Part shown: in pieces, positions 1 through 5,047 of the stretch
Layout: each line of letters opens with the position of its first letter
Position numbering within the stretch: the stretch's first letter is position 1
Assembly: GCA_028712845.1 (NCBI GenBank)
Contig: JAQTPO010000090.1
Location: 1-8,004, forward strand
Reading direction: 5' to 3'
Source of the DNA: Dehalococcoidales bacterium
Lineage (GTDB): Bacteria; Chloroflexota; Dehalococcoidia; Dehalococcoidales; Fen-1064
Length of the DNA stretch: 8,004 bases
Translations under genes and position numbers: made by a program
The notes under the pieces: model-generated
The model's input: only the letters and a program-made list of their open reading frames with translations
What the model was told of the DNA's origin: nothing
Database searches by the model: none

Positions 1-1
1 G

Positions 2-202
2 CTTCTCGAAACGCTGGACAACCAGCCTGAGAAGCATCTGTTAGCTCATATGCAGTCTGAGTTCCCGGAACTCTGCCGGTTTACTAGTTGGAAATACCTG
101 AAACTAAATGATATTAACTCGAAATTACTTGGCCGCTTATCATATCTTACAGAACACCCGGAGTTCGAGGGTAAATGTAAAGTCTGCGAAAACTGGAAAT
201 AG
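2..202 (+). CDS. C-terminal end of an unidentified protein (5' end outside the window)
   Basis: A frame open from the left edge gives 66 residues and ends at a TAG at 200-202. The only internal ATG (position 50) has no good ribosome binding site, so this is most likely the 3' end of a longer gene. The peptide is charged, with no membrane segment, and ends in a Cys-x-x-Cys pair (CKVCENWK), which could bind a metal or form a disulfide. I do not recognise the family. It lies 78 nt upstream of the flavodoxin gene on the same strand and could be cotranscribed with it. Coding status rests on the open frame, the plausible composition and the fit with the next gene; the fragment is short, so confidence is moderate. 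Confidence 0.5.
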   Translation, partial: LLETLDNQPEKHLLAHMQSEFPELCRFTSWKYLKLNDINSKLLGRLSYLTEHPEFEGKCKVCENWK

Positions 203-268
203 AATGAAGCAGAGGGTATATATAAGGTTTGCCGCTTCTTGATTCTGGCTTCACTGCTGAAAAATAAC

Positions 269-276
269 GGGAGGAG
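269..276 (+). promoter_or_regulatory. Ribosome binding site of the flavodoxin gene
   Basis: GGGAGGAG lies 4 nt before the ATG at 281. It decides the start: the frame is open further upstream to a TTG at 239, but that start would add 14 residues before the flavodoxin fold and has no such site in front of it. Confidence 0.8.
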
Positions 277-280
277 AACA

Positions 281-886
281 ATGTCTAAGAAAGCTTTGAT
301 TGTGTACGGGACTCGCTTTGGAGCAACCGCAAGTACCTCGGAGGAAATCGGTAATGCCCTTAGAAGCGAGGGTTTTGACGTTAAAATAGTCAATGCTAAA
401 AAAGAACAAGTCTCTGACATCTCCGGGTACGACCTTATTATTGTCGGTAGTGGAATGATGATACATCGGTGGACTAAAGAACCGGAAAAGTTTTTAATGA
501 AGTACCAGAAAGAACTTGCTAAAAAGAAAGTGGCACTCTTCGTCTCCTCTGGTGCTCAGGTATTAATTGAACACGATAAAAAATTTGAGGATTTCCAGTT
601 CGGAGGCAAGACAACTACTATCACCGGAGACGAAGCGATTGGCATGACAAGAAAAAAATATCTCGAAGAAAAGGCTGCCAAGTACAGCCTCCAGCCTATT
701 GCGATGGCAGTGTTCGGCGGCGTTTATGATTACCACCACATGCCATGGTGGTCAGGGAAAGCAATGGAAGCAGCTAAGCCCCAATTACACGCAGCCGGCA
801 TTAAGGAGAGCAAACCCGGATTTTATGACACTCGGGACTGGAACGCCATTCGAAGTTGGGCTAAAGAGCTGGCACAATCAGTTTAG
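281..886 (+). CDS. Flavodoxin-domain protein (HemG-like, 201 aa)
   Basis: This is probably a cytoplasmic FMN-binding electron-transfer protein of the flavodoxin type, resembling HemG-like protoporphyrinogen oxidases (Flavodoxin_5 group). The sequence begins with a beta strand (KALIVYG, residues 4-10) running into a phosphate-binding loop of the T-x-F-G-x-T type (TRFGAT, 11-16). A second strand follows (YDLIIVGSGMM, 50-60) with IHRWTKEPEKFL, the region that in HemG-like proteins reads like GRWxKExxKFL. A third strand is KKVALFVSSG (82-91), and the tail FYDTRDWNAIRSWAKEL (181-197) is typical of this group. At 201 residues it is slightly longer than HemG. No signal peptide or membrane segment is seen, and no haem-biosynthesis gene is nearby, so a role in haem formation is not supported by context. 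A general low-potential redox role is equally possible. The gene converges on the CoA-transferase cluster and ends 159 nt from it. Confidence 0.85.
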   Translation: MSKKALIVYGTRFGATASTSEEIGNALRSEGFDVKIVNAKKEQVSDISGYDLIIVGSGMMIHRWTKEPEKFLMKYQKELAKKKVALFVSSGAQVLIEHDKKFEDFQFGGKTTTITGDEAIGMTRKKYLEEKAAKYSLQPIAMAVFGGVYDYHHMPWWSGKAMEAAKPQLHAAGIKESKPGFYDTRDWNAIRSWAKELAQSV

Positions 887-944
887 ATTTGTTGACCACG
901 GGAAAGCTATCGAAAAATGATAGTCTCATAGAATTCAGGAAAGT

Positions 945-966
945 TCCAGGTATAATACACCCTGGA
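945..966. repeat. Small inverted repeat flanking a TATAAT-like sequence
   Basis: TCCAGG (945-950) and CCTGGA (961-966) are perfect inverted copies around a 10-nt spacer that begins TATAAT. The right arm overlaps the first three bases of the terminator-like stem at 964, so the two hairpins cannot both form fully. It may be part of the transcription end region or chance; no function is claimed. Confidence 0.35.
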
Positions 967-995
967 GCCGAAGAGATTAAAATCTCTTCGGCTCC
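964..995. terminator. Hairpin between convergent genes, probable bidirectional terminator
   Basis: GGAGCCGAAGAGAT (964-977) pairs perfectly with ATCTCTTCGGCTCC (982-995) over 14 bp, leaving a 4-nt loop. It lies 77 nt after the stop of the flavodoxin gene and 50 nt after the stop of the FAD oxidoreductase on the other strand, which is where a shared terminator would be expected. Neither side has a good T-run (the + side continues TAAAACACTCTTT), so it is not a textbook intrinsic terminator. It could instead stabilise 3' ends of the messages. Confidence 0.65.
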
Positions 996-1045
996 TAAAA
1001 CACTCTTTATGTTAGCATCACAAGGCAATAAATTGTACTTAAATA

Positions 1046-2482
1046 TTAATCCGGTCCCAGAGATTGGCGGACAGCTACCTTCGCTTTTGCCTTGTACACC
1101 TCAACTACTTCTTTTGGCACATCTTTAGCAGTGACGCGGGCGCCTTTCTCACGCAGGGTTTTTTGAAGCAACTTCACATCCAGTTTTTTGGGAGAAACAT
1201 TGGTCTTAACCGCCAGAGCAGCCGCCGTTCCCGCCGCTTGCCCTGTAGAGAAACTGGGCGTGATTTGTCTGATAGCATTTTGCGTTATAAGGTCGGTCGA
1301 GATTATCATTCCAGCCGCGAGCAGGTTATCCGTATCCTTTGGCATCAAACAGCGGTACGGCACATCGAAAAGCTGGGCATTCTGGATATGTTCGTGCTGT
1401 CCGTCCGCCTGGAAATAATCGGGAGACATATTGATTACCGTGACGGCATCATCGAAAGTCTTGCCGGTCAAAATATCGTCATACTCAAGAACATAATCGC
1501 CGACTATCCGGTGGGTATCCCTGAACTGGAGATGAAATGGGGTCTGGTCGAGAAGTGCGTTTTCAAAGCCACCCACGGTCTCTTTCAGTAATCCGTAGAG
1601 AGCCCATGCCTGCTTTCTGAGGTCTATTTCAGCGGCGGTCATATCATCTATCATCCAGGGGTGATGCCCCATCGGTATGGGGGATTGTGGTCCCAGCAAC
1701 CATATTTTGCCGGAGCCGGTATAACGGTGGAACTGTAAAGAGCCGCGTTTGCCCCAGAATTTCCCTTCTGCTTTTACTCTTTTGAGAAATTCTCTCCCTT
1801 CACCTTTGAATTGAGGTGACCAATCAGGATTATCCCGCCTGAATTGTTTCCATTTCTCTACATCCACATCTCTGATGTAAAAACCATAGCTGTAATCTTC
1901 ATGCCGCCCTTTCTTCGGTCCGACTTGAATGCCATCGTCTGCGCAAGCAGCGCCGGATTTCCATGCGATATCGGCGGTTCCAGTCGTATCTATGAATACT
2001 TTCCCCAGAACTACCTGTCTGCCTTCCTTACTCTCGATGATAATACCCTTGATTGTATTGCCTTCTTTTATTGTGCCGACCCCGAAGGAATGGTAGAGCA
2101 GTTTTACTCCGGCTTCCAGCATCATTGTATCAAGTAGATATTTGTAGTATTCAATGTCGAACCAAATGAATGCCCAGGTATTCGGTTTCCGGCTCTGTGC
2201 ATCCGTCTGGTCGTGCAGAACTGCGCCGCCTTTTCTGAGCCTGTTCAGGACATCATCGATGACGCCGCCCTGTATCGCCGAGTCAACAAAGGCAAAACTG
2301 GGATTGAAACACTGTGTCTGCATCCCTCCTAAGAACCCGTAACGTTCGATGAGAACAGTTCTGGCTCCGGTCCGCGCAGAGGCTAAAGCCGCGCTTACAC
2401 CTCCCGGTCCGCCACCGATAACGACCACATCCGCCTCGGTGTGTACCGCAATCTCTTTTTGTGGTTCGATAATGGTTTTCAT
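1046..2482 (-). CDS. FAD-dependent oxidoreductase (FAD_oxidored family, 478 aa)
   Basis: A soluble flavoprotein expected to oxidise or reduce an organic substrate with bound FAD; the substrate is unknown. The Rossmann dinucleotide motif GGGPGG is at residues 23-28, after strand ADVVVIG. It is followed by the ribose-binding acidic residue E46 (TVLIERYG) and by FLGGMQTQ (50-57). The family motif around D165 (IDTTGTADIA, 164-173) and the C-terminal FAD segment (DNLLAAGMIIS, 385-395, then GQAAGTAAALAV, 414-425) complete the domain. These features place it in the group annotated FAD_oxidored (PF12831), near fumarate-reductase-like and glucose-inhibited-division-like flavoproteins. No Fe-S cysteine motif or export signal is seen. 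The ATG start has a perfect AAGGAGGT in front. It is the last gene of the cluster, 46 nt after a CoA-transferase, so it may act on the same acid or its CoA ester, which is inference. Confidence 0.88.
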   Translation of the reverse strand: MKTIIEPQKEIAVHTEADVVVIGGGPGGVSAALASARTGARTVLIERYGFLGGMQTQCFNPSFAFVDSAIQGGVIDDVLNRLRKGGAVLHDQTDAQSRKPNTWAFIWFDIEYYKYLLDTMMLEAGVKLLYHSFGVGTIKEGNTIKGIIIESKEGRQVVLGKVFIDTTGTADIAWKSGAACADDGIQVGPKKGRHEDYSYGFYIRDVDVEKWKQFRRDNPDWSPQFKGEGREFLKRVKAEGKFWGKRGSLQFHRYTGSGKIWLLGPQSPIPMGHHPWMIDDMTAAEIDLRKQAWALYGLLKETVGGFENALLDQTPFHLQFRDTHRIVGDYVLEYDDILTGKTFDDAVTVINMSPDYFQADGQHEHIQNAQLFDVPYRCLMPKDTDNLLAAGMIISTDLITQNAIRQITPSFSTGQAAGTAAALAVKTNVSPKKLDVKLLQKTLREKGARVTAKDVPKEVVEVYKAKAKVAVRQSLGPD

Positions 2483-2485
2483 CTT

Positions 2486-2493
2486 ACCTCCTT
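2486..2493 (-). promoter_or_regulatory. Ribosome binding site of the FAD oxidoreductase
   Basis: On the - strand AAGGAGGT stands 3 nt before the ATG at 2482. This is the strongest Shine-Dalgarno match in the cluster, although the spacing is short. It supports the chosen start and independent translation of this gene. Confidence 0.75.
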
Positions 2494-2528
2494 ATTTGCC
2501 CCTTATTATATTTTATGAAATACGTATA

Positions 2529-3740
2529 TTATTCCATAATCCCGCTGTTTATCAACCCGGCTATCTCTTCGTCAGACATTCCAAGAATATCTTTCAAAAC
2601 ATACCAGTTGTGTTCACCCAGCAATGGTGCAGAACGTAGTTGGCAGGGCACTTTTGAAAGGACAAAATGAGGCCTTTGCGCTCTATATTTCCCTACCACC
2701 GGATGGTCTAATTCCCAGTGAAAATTCCGGTCTTTTAAATGCGGGTCACGATCCATCACATCCTGCGTGTCTTCCAGAAGGCACGCCGCTACACCGCCGT
2801 CCTGAAGTAAGCTCATCACTTCTTCAGGCGCACGTGCCATTGTCCATACTTCTATCAGTCTGTCCAGTTCATCTTCATTCTGTTTTCTGGCGAGAAACGT
2901 ATCGAACTTCCGGTCCTTTGTCCATAAGGGGTTACCTATAAGGGTACAGAATTTTGTCCATTCCTCGTCTTTATACACTGCGATGACACACCACCTGTCA
3001 GAACCATAGCACCGATAGGCTCCGTGAGGCGCTGCATTAGGAATACGATTTCCAACTTTTTTGGCAATTCGTTGATTTACATTAGCATCCAGGAGTATGG
3101 GCGCCATAAAATGCACAACATTTTCATACTGGGACATGTCAAGGTACATTCCTCTGCCAGTACGTCTTCGATATAGTATGGCAGCGAGGAGAATAAGGAG
3201 ATTGAAATCAGAAGCAATGAAATCAGTATAAGTCCCTACCTCTACCGGGTCACGGTCCGGCCAACCGGTGATATAGTTAAAGCCGGACAAAGCAGATAGC
3301 TGCATCCCGAAGCCCGGGTGAGTAGCATGAGGCCCGGTTTGTCCCTGCATACAACTGCTGAGCATGATAATATCGGGTTTTACTTGCTTCAACACCTCAT
3401 AGCCGAGACCCATCCTCTGTATTGCGCCCCCGGCGAAATTTTCTATCACGACATCAGCCCACGTTGCTAATTTTTTTGCCAGTGCTATTCCTTCCGGTTT
3501 TGTGAGATTAATACTCACACTGAGTTTGCTTGTATTTGCCCAAATAAAACGACCGGCACGGTTGTAGTCCACAATCTTATCCTTAAAAGGTTCCCCGCCC
3601 CGGAGTGGGTCGGGACTTGCATTACTTTCTAATTTAATGACCTGCGCCCCGTAATCAGCCAGCGTCTTGGTAGTCAATGGACCCGCCAGATTACGGCTGA
3701 AGTCAAGAATTTTTATCCCCTGAAATACATTTTTGTTCAT
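2529..3740 (-). CDS. Family III (CaiB/BaiF) CoA-transferase, catalytic-type half (403 aa)
   Basis: Family III enzymes move CoA between two carboxylic acids through an aspartyl-CoA thioester. The full fold is present: a first strand with GPLTTKTLADYGAQVIKLE (20-38), VIENFAGGAIQRMGLGYEVL (98-117), the SSCMQGQTGP loop (128-137), and the C-terminal APLLGEHN motif. D173 in YTDF stands 21 residues before the TGRG motif and is the likely catalytic Asp. Length is normal for a single domain (about 400). It resembles the C-terminal half of the 830-residue neighbour, roughly 60% identical by eye along its whole length. Unlike the other genes it lacks a strong ribosome binding site: only a weak GGA precedes the ATG. 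It is in the same frame as the 413-residue gene upstream, with one TAG and ten codons between them. It probably forms a heteromer with that protein, as BbsE and BbsF do in toluene degradation; the substrate is unknown. Confidence 0.88.
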   Translation of the reverse strand: MNKNVFQGIKILDFSRNLAGPLTTKTLADYGAQVIKLESNASPDPLRGGEPFKDKIVDYNRAGRFIWANTSKLSVSINLTKPEGIALAKKLATWADVVIENFAGGAIQRMGLGYEVLKQVKPDIIMLSSCMQGQTGPHATHPGFGMQLSALSGFNYITGWPDRDPVEVGTYTDFIASDFNLLILLAAILYRRRTGRGMYLDMSQYENVVHFMAPILLDANVNQRIAKKVGNRIPNAAPHGAYRCYGSDRWCVIAVYKDEEWTKFCTLIGNPLWTKDRKFDTFLARKQNEDELDRLIEVWTMARAPEEVMSLLQDGGVAACLLEDTQDVMDRDPHLKDRNFHWELDHPVVGKYRAQRPHFVLSKVPCQLRSAPLLGEHNWYVLKDILGMSDEEIAGLINSGIME

Positions 3741-3773
3741 ATCTTTATTCCGATTTCCCTGCTGCTTGTGCTA
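3741..3773 (-). other. In-frame amber codon and ten-codon linker between two CoA-transferase halves
   Basis: The TAG at 3773-3771 ends the 413-residue gene. The next ten codons (HKQQGNRNKD) contain no stop and lead in the same frame straight into the ATG at 3740. From GEHN of the first domain to the F of ILDF in the second is 49 codons counting the TAG. In the fused 830-residue paralog the same interval (N392 to F441) is also 49 codons. The TAG aligns with Glu417 (GAA) there. This suggests a former linker interrupted by a single stop; readthrough would give 827 residues. The linker sequences themselves are not clearly similar, so the argument rests on frame and length. Confidence 0.7.
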
Positions 3774-5012
3774 GATGACACCAGCCTGTTTCAGCATAAC
3801 AAGTTTTTCTTGCGGGATACCAAACTCCCCTTCATAAATTTCCAGATTATGTTCACCGATAAGCGGTGCGCTCCGGAATACCTCCGGAGTTGCTTCAGAG
3901 GCATGGACAAAAGAACCCGGATATCTGATGGTGGTACTCAACTCGGGATGATTTATATCGACCCAATATCCACGAGCGGCAAGCTGGGCATTAGATAGAA
4001 TCTCATTTGCGTCGGATACGGGAAAGAGCATTGCATCGTTTTTTACTGCCCCTTCGAGGAGTTCTGCCCGGGTGTATTTCATAAAGAATTTAATTGTTGA
4101 ATCTACTATATGGTCAATCACATCCGGAGGCGCTTGCACAAATGCCTCAAAAGAGCCCCAGTCGATGCTTTTCATAAAATCGTCAGCCATGCCTTCTTTA
4201 TCCATCCAGTTTATCATCTTGGAACTCCAGCGATTTCCATTCAAGCCGCCCCAGAAAACCCAGATGACATGACCATCTTTACATGGCCACCGGTAAGGCA
4301 GTTTGCCCCATTTTTGCCCGCGCGGTAATAGTATCTTTGTCATATCCCAGCGTACTTCATTATTTTCTAAACACGGTGCGGTGCACTCCTGGATTGAAAC
4401 ATCGACATGTTGTCCTTCCCCGGTCAACTCCCGTCCCAGAAGCGCCATTAAAGCGCCACCGGCAGCTGCAAGTCCTGCCAGCAAATGAGGTTGCGAATAA
4501 TGACTGATACGTACCGGGGGACTAGTTATTTCGCCTAACAACGACATAAAACCACTGGCAGCCCAGGAGATGATGTCGGGAGCATTGAAATCCCGGTAGG
4601 GACCGGTCTGTCCGAAGGGCGTGATGGATGCCATGATGATGCCGGGATTCACTTTCTCCAGTTCTTTGTAGCCGAGTCCTATCTTTTCCATATACCCGGG
4701 GGCAAAGGACTCTACTACGATATCGGCTGTCTTTGCCAGTCTCTTGAAAAGTTCTTGTCCGTCTGCAGTCTCGATATCGAGGGTTATCCCTCTCTTGTTC
4801 ACATTATAAGCAAACCAGAATAGGCTCTTTTCAGGGTCCGGCTCATCATGATAAAAAGGACCGTTATTTCTCGCCGAATCTCCACCCGGTCTCTCGATTT
4901 TGATGACATCGGCGCCGAGATCGCCTAACAACTTGCCGCATAACAAGCCTTTCTCGTCAGTCATATCGAGCACACGATACGGGCTTAGCATAGACACATT
5001 TTCTGTTTGCAA
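3771..5012 (-). CDS. Family III CoA-transferase, Asp-lacking half (413 aa)
   Basis: A CaiB/BaiF-fold protein with the usual landmarks: KLLGDLGADVIKIERPGGD (28-45), the ESFAPGYMEKIGLGYKEL segment (101-118), ITPFGQTGPYRDF (130-142), TGEGQHVDVS (197-206) and APLIGEHN (382-389). At the place of the catalytic Asp, 21 residues before TGEG, it has H176 in SQPHLLAG. It is therefore probably a partner subunit rather than an active transferase alone, unless another residue takes over. The start is TTG at 5012, chosen because AGGGAGG lies 7 nt upstream; the next in-frame ATG (4991) is 28 nt from that site. Codons from that ATG to about residue 140 are almost identical in DNA to the 830-residue neighbour, after which identity falls to around 40% in protein. 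It ends in TAG, in frame with the 403-residue gene. Confidence 0.87.
   Translation of the reverse strand: MQTENVSMLSPYRVLDMTDEKGLLCGKLLGDLGADVIKIERPGGDSARNNGPFYHDEPDPEKSLFWFAYNVNKRGITLDIETADGQELFKRLAKTADIVVESFAPGYMEKIGLGYKELEKVNPGIIMASITPFGQTGPYRDFNAPDIISWAASGFMSLLGEITSPPVRISHYSQPHLLAGLAAAGGALMALLGRELTGEGQHVDVSIQECTAPCLENNEVRWDMTKILLPRGQKWGKLPYRWPCKDGHVIWVFWGGLNGNRWSSKMINWMDKEGMADDFMKSIDWGSFEAFVQAPPDVIDHIVDSTIKFFMKYTRAELLEGAVKNDAMLFPVSDANEILSNAQLAARGYWVDINHPELSTTIRYPGSFVHASEATPEVFRSAPLIGEHNLEIYEGEFGIPQEKLVMLKQAGVI
4612..4991 (-). repeat. Near-identical 380-bp block, copy A (in the 413-residue gene)
   Basis: This block matches 7134-7513 in the same orientation with no gaps and about a dozen mismatches counted by eye (about 97% identity). 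It runs from the internal ATG (Met8) to the GQTGP region. Only about three of the mismatches change an amino acid within it (for example Met/Leu in RVLD-x-TDE). Sequence on both sides is much less alike. It encodes the nucleotide-binding N-terminal part of the CoA-transferase fold. Confidence 0.85.
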
Positions 5013-5019
5013 AATCCTG

Positions 5020-5026
5020 CCTCCCT
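5020..5026 (-). promoter_or_regulatory. Ribosome binding site deciding a TTG start (413-residue gene)
   Basis: AGGGAGG on the - strand is 7 nt before the TTG at 5012-5010. This spacing favours TTG over the ATG 21 nt further in, even though the ATG is where similarity to the fused paralog begins. Confidence 0.7.
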
Positions 5027-5047
5027 GAGATTCAAAGATGAGCGAGT

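Noticed and set aside
46..420. A 124-codon open frame on the - strand across the left end
   Set aside because: It overlaps the flavodoxin gene and the partial + strand gene, which have better support, and shows no recognisable motif.
907..923. CTATC/GATAG hairpin just after the flavodoxin gene as a terminator
   Set aside because: The stem is only 5 bp with a 7-nt A-rich loop and no T-run; the stem at 964-995 is far stronger.
928..956. TATAAT at 951-956 as a -10 promoter element
   Set aside because: The expected -35 position (about 928-933, ATAGAA) does not resemble TTGACA and no gene starts downstream on the + strand.
1064..1591. A 175-codon open frame on the + strand, with other + strand frames at 2349-2639, 2624-2941, 6593-6961 and 7007-7345
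   Set aside because: All lie antisense within well-supported CoA-transferase or oxidoreductase genes, lack ribosome binding sites or recognisable domains, and have compositions expected of reverse-strand shadows.
3771..3773. TAG read as pyrrolysine as the main explanation
   Set aside because: Other genes here (ending at 202, 886 and 7633) use TAG as an ordinary stop, the position falls in a variable linker rather than an active site, and no pyrrolysine gene is visible. It stays possible only as a minor alternative.
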